DNA from: Sergeia podlipaevii
Lineage: Eukaryota; Euglenozoa; Kinetoplastea; Trypanosomatida; Trypanosomatidae
Direction of reading: 5' to 3'
Assembly: GCA_030849805.1 (NCBI GenBank)
Contig: JASANZ010002245.1
Span: 38,823 to 102,822, forward strand
DNA length: 64,000 nt
Under the pieces are notes generated by a model, which saw only the letters and a list, made by a program, of their open reading frames with translations, was not told the origin of the DNA and made no database searches. The first letter of the stretch is position 1, and every line of letters starts with the position of its first letter. Positions 45,656 through 54,765 of this stretch are shown piece after piece. The position numbers and the translations under genes are program-made.

Positions 45656-48600
45656 CTACATCTTTGTACCCTCCGCATTGCCAAGAAACGACTGACGTGC
45701 CCAATAATCTGCAATTCGCTCCCGTTGTCGGTACTTGCGCGTGCGCTGTATACGAAGGCCTGAAGGTGCTTCCACATCATACACAAAGCACACCTTCTCT
45801 ACCGCACTACGATAGACACTGCTCGTGCGGTATCCTTCACGGTTTTCCAGCAAACGCGTCACAAGAGCGTGGATAGAGGCGGTATAGCCCATGTCAAGAT
45901 CTATCGCCAGCAAGGCCAATGCCGCCAGTTGCCTAGACGATAGACCACCCACTAGCGTCTCCACCTTGGAGAAGCACCCCACTACGAGCTTCTCAGGCAG
46001 TGTAGGCAGGTCAAGACGTACAATGGCATCTAAAAGCGTAATGATCTGATTGACATCGAGCTTCACCTCATAGACGCACTGCGCCTCAAGTGCATTGAGA
46101 ACGTTCATTACTATAGGGTCATCATGTACGCCAAGCACTGCATGGCACTGAAGCAGGCGCACTAGAGTGCTGCGACGGCACTGAGAAAGCATAGTGATAA
46201 GCCGAGTGCCAATCGCATCAAGCAGCGCCTCGGCCATAGAGGGATTGGCAATATTCAACGTCGAACTTAGAAGAAGTTCGAGATCTTCGTGCGAGAGCAC
46301 CGGCACATCTTTTGTTATGAAAGTGATCATAAAGGTCTCGTAATGGGCAAAAATCTCCGCATCCGAGGACACCGCCTTGATGACGATGCATCGGCTATGT
46401 GCATCCGCGTTGCGGAATGAAGTCTGAAACACTTGATCAAAGGACTTACTTACCGTGGTGCTCCCATCTTTTCCTTCTTCCGCCTGCTGCTGTCGCTGCC
46501 GCTGCCGCTGCTGAGTTGCAGCCCACTCTCTAGCTAGAGACCACTTCTTGATGCGACTGATGTTCTGCACGAATTTTGCAAACTCGCTCGCACTCAATGC
46601 GGCACAATCGCAAAGTAAGTCGGTGCAGAGCGACTCTGCGCACGTGTTGAGCAGAGCCCCTGAGGCTGTCCGGATATGGTGAGTGCCACCGGATGGAGCA
46701 ACAGAAGCGTTCACTGCAGCCGCTACTTGTGGCATGTCGATCAGCGTGGTGAGCACCTCCAGCTGCGACACCGGCGAAGGGAAACACTGACGTACCATTG
46801 TTAGCGCCGCCATCGTGTCGCTCTCAAGTTGCTTCTGAATCTGTCCCCGTGTCCTACGCCGTTGCTGCTTCCGTTTGCCCATCTTATCTACAACAGCCGC
46901 ATCTCTACTCCATCGAGGTACCGCAAGGCCTATTATCGCCGCAAGCTGAGTGCTGTTCTTCAAGTCTAGCTGCACCGGTGCTGCCGACTCAGACTCTACC
47001 AATTCCGTGACTGCTGCTGCAGGGCCGCTGTGCTCAGCTGCCGCGTCTGTATCGACACGATCCGCCAAAGGTACTCCACTCTCATCAGACAGCAGGCTCC
47101 TCTTCTTCCCCTCGGAAGCAGCGGGGAGAGCATCATAGAAGCGACACTTGATCAGATGTGTCGTGGAGGCGTACAGAAGACCGTGCTGATGTAAAAGTTG
47201 AGCAGCCTGAAGCAGCTTCCGCGCATCCGGCACAGGTGACTCGTCAAGCAGTGCGCCAAGTACAAACTTCTCCGCCTGTAGTACGACCGCATTCTCCATG
47301 AGCGCCTGCAAAGACTGCGGATAAGAAAGCAGAAAGCTGCGGAGAGCCTCAACGGAGGTCACACTCTCGAGCAGCAGCAACTTATCACAGCACGCACGCA
47401 CCATGTCTCTCCGTGCGCACTTTTCTTCCACTGAAAGAGTCACACAAGAAGGGGAAATGTTTACCCCACCAAGGACCTCAGAAGTGGACACGGCTGCAGC
47501 CTCCTTGTCAGTGGCGGTCGCCATCACTCCCTCTACAGAGTCTACAAAGGCGGGACCCTTGTTGTCGCCAGCAAACAACACGTAACCCTGCAGCACCAGC
47601 AAGAGCAGGTTGCGATTCGCGTCAGAGGCCTCGTCGTCAGCGAGTCCTCGGACTCTTGCCAATATTGCGGCAAGCAGCGGAGTCGGCATCTCTTCGTGGC
47701 GCGGTGCCAGTGCTGAGAGCAGTCGCGTACACCACGCAAAGGACAAGAAGGGGAGATGGGAGCGGGTAATGAGGTCAATAAGATCCATGGGAAGTCCCTT
47801 TACACACTTGAGAAAATCGTTGAACTCAACGGTGAGACGTATGTCATGCTGCTCCAGCTCCGCCCGCACAAGTGGGGCTGCAGGAGCGTACTTTGACGCT
47901 AACATGAGCAGCTCTCCCTGTGTGAATGTGCTCATCTTGCCCTGGAGTGCAGTGGCCAAGTCTGATGCGGCTTCAGGGAAAAACGCCTCAAGGTGATGAA
48001 TAACTGAAAGGGAAAGTTCTTTCACGTCACCTGGAGAGAGTAACTTTAGCGTGCGGCGGAGAAGGTCCTGAAGGTCCTCTCGCATTGGCTCCAGCGCCTC
48101 TAAAGAAGCCTCCGTTTCTGCTGGTAGATCTGGGGCAACCTCTTCATGGTCACCTTCAATCTCCTCAATTGACTGGGCATCGGACTGTGGCGAGGGCGGT
48201 GCATTCAGTCGACGCAGTGCCGCACTCGTAGCGGGAGATCTTGCAATGTGAGCAAGCACAGTACGAACCAGCGACGAGGCAACGCGTGACGCCGACTGTG
48301 GATAACAAAGTTCATCGCTTGCTTTCTCGGTCTTGTCGCCGTCTGTACCCGCTGGCAAGCGGTCCAAAAAGATTTGCAGGCCAACACTACAGAAGGCAAC
48401 TTCGTCCAGCGCACTTTTGATATCATCAGAGCCGCTCCCTCCTCGGCGACGCGAGACTGCCAGAAAGGTACCTAACACTACTAACATCAGCCGCACATCG
48501 GCGGCGGTAAGAAGGCTGCGCAGCGTGGAAGGAGACAAGGCAAAGTGAATGTACATGTCCCCGCGCACTGCAAAGACAAAATGCGCTGGTAACTCTTCAG

Positions 48601-51598
48601 AAGCAGCGCCATGCACCGCTATTTCATCTTCGCCATCCTGTCGGGACTCTCTCGCTTCATTGGAGGGTTCTTTATCGCTACCAAGAGCAGAGTCGGACAC
48701 TGAAGTTACAGAGCGCTCATTGAGCTGCATACTGCGAGCAACGACGCCGAACATTCTCTGAGGCAGTTTGCAGCCAGCACGCAAAGCCGCCGCCAGAACA
48801 CACTCGAGATCCTGCTGTAGCTGAACCTGCTCGCTGATGTTGTTGCTTGTAACCGCATCAACGCACAACGAGGCTTCATGATCCTCCACATGGTCACCTG
48901 CGGCCTCTCCTTCTTCTTCCTCTGTGTCTTGCTTCACAGAAGCCTCCGCCTGCTCTGACTGTGATAGCAAGGCTTCTTCACAGTAAAAGCTGATCCATGA
49001 GTTCATTGTGCCACGCAGGCTCTCCACGCGATCTAGTTGTGCCCACTCCGCTGAGGCAAGTATAAAGTCAATTGCGTTCACTACGTGACGAGCGTACACG
49101 TGCTCGAAGGTGGCCCCACGCAAGGAGATGCTGGACAGCCTGGAAGGGAACAGTGATCTATGCTTTAACAGCATCTCCGCCTGCTCCGCATCGCGCACGC
49201 TGTTCTGTACAGCGAGTGGGGCAAGCACGTCAAGAAAGCGGTATCGCGCACTCACAGTGCCTGCCTTATTGTATCGCACAGCCCGCTGCACAAACTTGTA
49301 TCGTGAGTCTTTCCCTTTTAATAGAGGCACTAGCTCTGCCGAGACACGCACCACATTCCACATGTTGACCCCAGCTGAACTGAAGAAAAAGCGGCCGTAG
49401 AGGTTGAGCAGTTCCAAATCTCCTAGATGCCGTGAAGCGGGCAGCAACGGTGGGTGTGTAGCAACGCAGGTGGCATAGGCACTAAGTGCCTTGACAGCAA
49501 AATACTGCGGCTGTTGGTCAAATGAAATATCATAAATGCTCGGGACCGCCAAGGCTGATGAGTTATCCAGCAGAACCCCCTCTTTCCAGTTAATTGCATA
49601 TGCCAGCTGACGGGCCACTGCGCACGCCTCCGCTCTCTCGGTCTCTCGCATAGGGGGGACCTCACTGGGTAGAGCATCACTGTTAGGTCCCGCAGATGAT
49701 CGTGCACCAGGTAACATCATGCGCTGCAGCACCGCGTGTAGCATAACACAGAGTAGGGGTGTTAGAGAGACTGTACTGCTACTATCGCATTCTCCGCCCT
49801 CTTTCTTTTCTGATAGTGTTGTAGTGGTGGCAGCAGCAGCTGCTGCTGCAGGAGGATCGTCATCGCCAGGGGTAACGTTGGAGATATATCGTGCGAGATG
49901 GGGATAACTATCAGAAAGGGAGCGCTGGAGAAGAAGCTTCAACGTCGCCCAAGATATCACTTCTCCAGAAACATGCACAATAGAGGCTGCATCAATACAA
50001 GATAAACCTCCGATTGCGGCGGGGGTTAAGTTTAGCATGCTCACATATTGCGAAGGATGGGACACATAGGGTAACAGCTGTACTGCAGTCAGCATACTCG
50101 GCTGGCACGAGAGATGACTAATGATATAGTCGGTAGTCGCCGCGCGTGAAAATGACGGTATACCGCGTATGGCTGCAAACACAGCGGGCAGATGATCGAC
50201 CTCCTCAATGGTAAGACTTCCAGCTGGCTTAGCGACCAGTAGTAGATACTGCAGCACCTGCACACGCGGCTCACACCGTGTAGAGTGTATGTTGCGTAGG
50301 ATCATCGCACACTCCAACATCGTCAACTGTGTGGCGGCGATACCTGCCGTGTGCTCTAATGCCGTCCTCTCCTTTTCAGTATCCTCAATATCTTCATACT
50401 GTTTCCCTGTCTTATCACCGCACCCAGAATGGCGCATCAAGGCGCAGTGATGATCGACGATTGGCTGCACAAGCGCACAAAAGCAGGTAACAAGATTGCG
50501 CACTAGCCGCTTGCCCTTATCAGGAAGTAGCTCATCCCGACGCTGGGGTGTGAGTACCAGCATCGCTGTAAGAAGTGTGAGAGCGGTGTCCTCCTTCTCG
50601 CTTGCAATAGATGCGGAGAGGCTCTCTTCTGGATTAGACACATCACCGCCATCACCACCACTACCACCGCCATTTTCCGTGTTAAACCGCGACTCGGCAC
50701 TATGAGTCAAGGCATCCACCTCCTTCTGCAGCGTGTGCACCATCGCAAAAAGCAACGCAGTGGGGGGTTGTAGAGGGGCTTGAGCCACGGCGTCAAGCGC
50801 CACAGGTGAAGTATCACATGTGACTCGATGCAGCCCATACACAGCACTCACCAGAGGAGCCAGGCGCTGAGTTTCTAGCTGCGCACTTGACTCAACCTTA
50901 GAGATAACGCGTACAATGGCATGATAGAGACTATTACACAGTCTCTGTAGTGCAACACGTGAATCCCCATCCCCACTTTTATGATTACCACTTTCACGGC
51001 TACTACCATTGGTACCACCATTGCAGGCCTCATAGGAAGCACTGCAGGCAGTCGCACTATACAGCACATCACATAATAGCCCTATGAGCGAGAGACACTG
51101 TTCGCAAGAAAAGCACTCCAAGCCATCGTTGACCCACGTCAGCGCAGCCGCATCCAACTCAGCAAGTTCCCCTGAACCACCCATGACACTTCTCTCTTGA
51201 TGAGCAGCGCACCAGCGGAGTGCACACTCAAATCCAACCCGTTTGGCCTCTCGCTGTGCCTGCGCGTGTGACTTTATGGTGTCCTGTGTTGATGACTCGC
51301 TGCCTGGAAAAAAAGTCACAATCTCCTCACTACATTTCCCTGCCCGCCTCCCTTTGCTTTTTCTTTTCTTAGGCACCGCAGCTAAGAGCGAGGAGGCCGA
51401 GGAGGAGGTGAAGGAGAGACTCGCCTGCTTAAATTCGCGAAGAACAGTATCTGTGGATACCGTGTGTGATGCTGAGGCGTCATCCTTCGTACAAAATGCT
51501 GCGACAAGCACAAGCGGGAAAGAGCCACATAAAATCCCAGGGAATCGCTTGACAGGTGCGGCAGCAAGTCGAGTAATGCTAAGCAGCGAGCCGAACAT
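45656..51598 (-). CDS. Giant helical protein (1980 residues) with mitochondrial-type leader, unidentified
   Basis: At 1980 residues this is the longest gene in the window. The N-terminus MFGSLLSITRLAAAPVKRF is Arg/Lys-containing, without acidic residues, amphipathic and followed by hydrophobic residues. It looks like a mitochondrial presequence. The body is nearly all alpha-helical, leucine-rich and interrupted by acidic or Ser/Gly-rich inserts, as in large solenoid proteins. No enzyme motif is recognised. The C-terminus is basic (RIQRTRKYRQRERIADYWAR), which could bind RNA. Kinetoplastid mitochondria contain many large lineage-specific helical proteins in ribosome assembly and RNA editing complexes; that this is one is inference. 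An acceptor CTTCTGTTCATTAG ends 12 nt before the ATG at 51598, so the start is secure. Confidence 0.85.
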   Translation of the reverse strand: MFGSLLSITRLAAAPVKRFPGILCGSFPLVLVAAFCTKDDASASHTVSTDTVLREFKQASLSFTSSSASSLLAAVPKKRKSKGRRAGKCSEEIVTFFPGSESSTQDTIKSHAQAQREAKRVGFECALRWCAAHQERSVMGGSGELAELDAAALTWVNDGLECFSCEQCLSLIGLLCDVLYSATACSASYEACNGGTNGSSRESGNHKSGDGDSRVALQRLCNSLYHAIVRVISKVESSAQLETQRLAPLVSAVYGLHRVTCDTSPVALDAVAQAPLQPPTALLFAMVHTLQKEVDALTHSAESRFNTENGGGSGGDGGDVSNPEESLSASIASEKEDTALTLLTAMLVLTPQRRDELLPDKGKRLVRNLVTCFCALVQPIVDHHCALMRHSGCGDKTGKQYEDIEDTEKERTALEHTAGIAATQLTMLECAMILRNIHSTRCEPRVQVLQYLLLVAKPAGSLTIEEVDHLPAVFAAIRGIPSFSRAATTDYIISHLSCQPSMLTAVQLLPYVSHPSQYVSMLNLTPAAIGGLSCIDAASIVHVSGEVISWATLKLLLQRSLSDSYPHLARYISNVTPGDDDPPAAAAAAATTTTLSEKKEGGECDSSSTVSLTPLLCVMLHAVLQRMMLPGARSSAGPNSDALPSEVPPMRETERAEACAVARQLAYAINWKEGVLLDNSSALAVPSIYDISFDQQPQYFAVKALSAYATCVATHPPLLPASRHLGDLELLNLYGRFFFSSAGVNMWNVVRVSAELVPLLKGKDSRYKFVQRAVRYNKAGTVSARYRFLDVLAPLAVQNSVRDAEQAEMLLKHRSLFPSRLSSISLRGATFEHVYARHVVNAIDFILASAEWAQLDRVESLRGTMNSWISFYCEEALLSQSEQAEASVKQDTEEEEGEAAGDHVEDHEASLCVDAVTSNNISEQVQLQQDLECVLAAALRAGCKLPQRMFGVVARSMQLNERSVTSVSDSALGSDKEPSNEARESRQDGEDEIAVHGAASEELPAHFVFAVRGDMYIHFALSPSTLRSLLTAADVRLMLVVLGTFLAVSRRRGGSGSDDIKSALDEVAFCSVGLQIFLDRLPAGTDGDKTEKASDELCYPQSASRVASSLVRTVLAHIARSPATSAALRRLNAPPSPQSDAQSIEEIEGDHEEVAPDLPAETEASLEALEPMREDLQDLLRRTLKLLSPGDVKELSLSVIHHLEAFFPEAASDLATALQGKMSTFTQGELLMLASKYAPAAPLVRAELEQHDIRLTVEFNDFLKCVKGLPMDLIDLITRSHLPFLSFAWCTRLLSALAPRHEEMPTPLLAAILARVRGLADDEASDANRNLLLLVLQGYVLFAGDNKGPAFVDSVEGVMATATDKEAAAVSTSEVLGGVNISPSCVTLSVEEKCARRDMVRACCDKLLLLESVTSVEALRSFLLSYPQSLQALMENAVVLQAEKFVLGALLDESPVPDARKLLQAAQLLHQHGLLYASTTHLIKCRFYDALPAASEGKKRSLLSDESGVPLADRVDTDAAAEHSGPAAAVTELVESESAAPVQLDLKNSTQLAAIIGLAVPRWSRDAAVVDKMGKRKQQRRRTRGQIQKQLESDTMAALTMVRQCFPSPVSQLEVLTTLIDMPQVAAAVNASVAPSGGTHHIRTASGALLNTCAESLCTDLLCDCAALSASEFAKFVQNISRIKKWSLAREWAATQQRQRQRQQQAEEGKDGSTTVSKSFDQVFQTSFRNADAHSRCIVIKAVSSDAEIFAHYETFMITFITKDVPVLSHEDLELLLSSTLNIANPSMAEALLDAIGTRLITMLSQCRRSTLVRLLQCHAVLGVHDDPIVMNVLNALEAQCVYEVKLDVNQIITLLDAIVRLDLPTLPEKLVVGCFSKVETLVGGLSSRQLAALALLAIDLDMGYTASIHALVTRLLENREGYRTSSVYRSAVEKVCFVYDVEAPSGLRIQRTRKYRQRERIADYWARQSFLGNAEGTKM

Positions 51599-51610
51599 AT
51601 GCGCACTCGT

Positions 51611-51624
51611 CTAATGAACAGAAG
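51611..51624 (-). promoter_or_regulatory. Trans-splice acceptor of the 1980-residue protein gene
   Basis: The minus strand reads CTTCTGTTCATTAG with AG at 51612-51611, 12 nt before the ATG at 51598. A (TA)n tract lies directly upstream at about 51625-51645. Confidence 0.55.
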
Positions 51625-51645
51625 ATATATATATATATATATATA
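51625..51645. repeat. (TA)n tract
   Basis: A TA dinucleotide run of about 21 bp, abutting the splice acceptor of the 1980-residue protein gene. Confidence 0.95.
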
Positions 51646-51952
51646 GTTGAATATGCTCTCTTATTAATTCTTGCTTTTCCCCTTTTTTTAAAAAAAAAAG
51701 AGATAAAATAGACCCTATTTCTTCTTTGCGTTGCTGGCGCCACCAAACCACCACACACAAAAGAAGCTATTTCCCGCTGTAAAGGCTGCAGCAAGAATCC
51801 GCTCTCGAAATGCTGATACAACGACTAGAACAGATATAAACAAAAGTACGGCTCTGAAATGTAGAAAAGCAGCCGCGTTGGTGACAAATATGGCGCTACA
51901 AAACTTCCTTTTCTGCACGCGTGAGCACAAACACCTCCAATGTGTGGAGATC

Positions 51953-51983
<31 letters not shown>

Positions 51984-52341
51984 CAATCGAATAGACAGCA
52001 GAAGAGCAAAGTAAGGAAAAACAAAAGAAAAAGTAATAATGATATAAAACACAAAGAGAGATGAAATAGAAACACAATGGTGCCTATGTTTATTATCATT
52101 TTTTTTTTATAATGAAAACAACTGCAATTAATCGTTTTTTCTGTTTTTTGTGTCGCTATGCAAACGATGTCATTTTATGTATACGACATCAATAGATAAA
52201 AAATAATCTATGAGAAGGCACCACAGCCCTGACGGATGCAAGGAAACACCCACAGATAAATGACAAAAAGGAAAAAAAAACCTCGCCTCGCGTCCTCACA
52301 AACAAGGAAAGATTTTTTTAAAAAAAATTTCTTTTGGCAAC

Positions 52342-53838
52342 TTACAGCGGCTCCTCCTCAAGAGACTTGAGAAGGTGTTGTATCGAGCCCACCGTGCGGT
52401 CTAGACGAATCAGCACGTAGCTCATGTTCTCACGAGGCAACGCGCCAAAGCTCGCAACAGGGAGTAGTGTAAGTGGGTTTGCCTCCGTGGCAGTGACTGC
52501 AGACAATCCTGACCCTCTCAGCCTCAGTAGCTCCGCCAGCTGCTGCAAAGACCGCCCTTGGACACCATATCGGCTTTCACTGTCCAACGCCTCAAGCAAC
52601 TGCACTGCACCGTAGGTATCCCTCTTCTGTCCAAAGAGAGCACGCACCAGTTCGTACGTCGCGAGCACACGCTCTCTCACTTGCCGCCTTTCAATCTCTC
52701 GCAGCTCCTTGTCTACATCGCGATTGTGATCTCTGCGCATCTGCGTCAGAACAGATTGCAGCTTATGCACAGAAAGCGAACTGCGAAGCTCTGGGGAGAG
52801 ATGGGAAAGCAACTCGTCATCACTGACAAGGCGCATCGCACTCGCCACTTCTGAATTTGCTGCAGCTGTTGCTGTTTCCATGGAGGCATCAGGGTCCTCG
52901 TTGAAACCAGTAGTCATCTGCCGATGCGCCACCTCACTCAATACCGCACCAGGGGCACTAGTAGATGATGAAGCAGCCGCCGACTCTGTCTCCGCTTCAC
53001 GCATCTGTGCCAAATACGAATCAAAGGCGGTGCACTGAGAAACCGCCTCCCGCCATCGTTTCTGTGCTGCCGCGTTTCCTTGGCTCTTGAGGGTATCCCG
53101 TAGGTATGACTCGGCCTCCTGCAGAGAGGGCACACCTAAAGCTAAGAGATAAACTCGCGCTTTAAGGTCTTCACCCCCTACAACTCCTCTGGAGCGAGGA
53201 CGCCTTTCTTCTTGCGATTCGGCAGAGCGACTGCGTTTCGTTCCGGCGAAAGCTGAGTTTGTGGTTTTGGCGTCTTTGTGTCCTGAAGAAGCAGCTAATC
53301 GCTGATCTGCTGAAGCAAGAAATGGACCCAACGACAAGGCCGCCGTACCAACGGAAGAACGAAGGCTCCACTTGATGTTAAACAATGATGGATACGCCAT
53401 CGCTACGCGCGCGGCATCATCGAGCGTGACAGAAAACCCGCAGTAGTTAGTGACACCTTGAAGCCAGCGGTATGAGACGCCAAGGGACGAATTGGACACC
53501 GGCGCAGTAGAGCCGGTTAGAGTTGAAGAAGAGGGCACAGTGGCACTTACAGACCCAATCTGTGCTAGCTGGGTGTGGGTCACCAAGTACATACCGTGCA
53601 GCGTAGCGGCCAAATGGTCAATGAAGCCCTTGTGCGTTATCAGCATTTCATCAACATTTCGTGGGCCTTCCTCTCGCGTAATGCCACTCGAAATGACAGT
53701 AGCATTGAATAGATACTCTAGTCTGCTCACTTCAGGCACAAAGCCCTCCGTTACAGTACCCTTCTTCTTCTTCCTTTCCGCATTTTTCGATGCTGGTGCT
53801 GCCGCTGCCGCTGCTTTGATTTTTCGTTTCGGCGGCAT
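52342..53838 (-). CDS. Candidate replication-licensing factor CDT1
   Basis: This 498-residue protein begins MPPKRKIKAAAAAAPASKNA, with two Lys/Arg clusters suited to nuclear import. Two regions resemble the two winged-helix domains of CDT1. The first spans about residues 40-170, where the helix around LEYLFNATVISSG is followed after a gap by LQGVTNYCGFSVTLDDAARV and AYPSLFNIKW, like CDT1's QIKTVYP segment. The second is C-terminal (about 400-498): a helix with ATYELVRALFGQKRDTYGAV, then SLQQLAELL, LLPVASFGAL and SYVLIRLDRT, like the MCM-binding domain. A disordered linker with KRSRSAESQEERR separates them. CDT1 loads the MCM helicase onto origins. The start is the ATG at 53838: AG at about 54006-54005, after a strong pyrimidine tract, removes the earlier ATG at 54012. 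The resemblance is from memory of the family pattern. Confidence 0.6.
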   Translation of the reverse strand: MPPKRKIKAAAAAAPASKNAERKKKKGTVTEGFVPEVSRLEYLFNATVISSGITREEGPRNVDEMLITHKGFIDHLAATLHGMYLVTHTQLAQIGSVSATVPSSSTLTGSTAPVSNSSLGVSYRWLQGVTNYCGFSVTLDDAARVAMAYPSLFNIKWSLRSSVGTAALSLGPFLASADQRLAASSGHKDAKTTNSAFAGTKRSRSAESQEERRPRSRGVVGGEDLKARVYLLALGVPSLQEAESYLRDTLKSQGNAAAQKRWREAVSQCTAFDSYLAQMREAETESAAASSSTSAPGAVLSEVAHRQMTTGFNEDPDASMETATAAANSEVASAMRLVSDDELLSHLSPELRSSLSVHKLQSVLTQMRRDHNRDVDKELREIERRQVRERVLATYELVRALFGQKRDTYGAVQLLEALDSESRYGVQGRSLQQLAELLRLRGSGLSAVTATEANPLTLLPVASFGALPRENMSYVLIRLDRTVGSIQHLLKSLEEEPL

Positions 53839-54060
53839 ATCTAAATTGTGATGTTGAGATATGCTCCTTTTTGCTTTTGCAACACGTCCACACACACGCA
53901 GAGACTGCTGAAATAACACAACAGAGTATGTAAACTGTAAGAAATAATGTGCCCAAATGATGGTCAAGCGCCTCGCTTCAAACGCAAGTTCGCAGTTAGA
54001 AGCGCTGGCCATTGCATAGAAACAAGGGGGGATGATGAAGGAGGAGAAAAAAAAAGGGGA

Positions 54061-54080
54061 TATATATATATATATATATA
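54061..54080. repeat. (TA)10 tract
   Basis: An uninterrupted TA run directly upstream (minus strand) of the pyrimidine tract of the CDT1-like gene. Confidence 0.95.
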
Positions 54081-54425
54081 ATAGCGCAAAGTCCAAGAAG
54101 TTCTGTTTAGCAATAAGGTCCCATTACCAGAATCAAAAATGGGATACAATAGGGTTGCTCTCCGCTTGCACCACGTTTCGCAACAGTAAAAATAATGATA
54201 AGGAAAACACTTACCCTAGTCGTAGCGACTGCAGCGCAGCAGCACAGCAAGTATTTTCTTTTTTGTTTCTTAAAAGGAAAAAAAAAAAGAAAAAAAAGAC
54301 TGTATTCTGTCACTACTAAACTGCAGCAAAGCCGACCTCTAGACCCTCGATAACAACTGTAAGGGGACGAGTATATAATTGATGAAGAAGAATTACGCCG
54401 AGAATATATATATTGTTTGTGCCTA

Positions 54426-54448
54426 CATATATATATATATATATATAT
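54426..54448. repeat. (AT)n tract
   Basis: A TA dinucleotide run of about 23 bp in spacer. Confidence 0.95.
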
Positions 54449-54765
54449 TGACCCATCAATATCATCCATTGAGAGAATGCTTCCCCAGAGGAAGAGGCCC
54501 GGAAAGATAGTGGAAAAAAAAAAAGAGGAGGTACACACAAAACTTACAAAAAGGTACAAGGTACAGCTAGTCAGCATCGAATACTAACACCTCTCGCTCT
54601 ATCTCGTTCTCATGGCTGTTCATCTACCATTTCTTGAATTACGAACAATAAAAACTGAAAAAAAAAAATAATACAGACAACGAAGACGCCACGATACCTA
54701 AATTTCTGAGAGGCTATCTATCTATAAAAACAAGCATTGAAAAGTTGGGAAATGCCTTCCTTTTT

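Larger units (their letters stand above)
51599..52341. other. Intergenic spacer with an ATG-less open frame
   Basis: A less AT-rich island at 51715-51930 carries a 71-codon minus-strand frame with a hydrophobic centre, but it has no ATG and begins at TTG. A CT-rich tract then TA run and AG lie just upstream (about 51985-51950). The rest is AT-rich with TA runs. I do not call a gene; see findings. Confidence 0.5.
53839..54765. other. Intergenic spacer with TA tracts
   Basis: The spacer holds the leader and acceptor of the CDT1-like gene, TA tracts at 54061-54080 and about 54426-54448, and A-runs near 54280-54298. No other gene is supported. Confidence 0.6.

Noticed and set aside
53839..54096. 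Longer N-terminus for the CDT1-like protein (ATG at 54012)
   Set aside because: The only strong pyrimidine tract ends at this ATG and the first AG lies after it, so the mature mRNA would not contain it. The next ATG is 53838.
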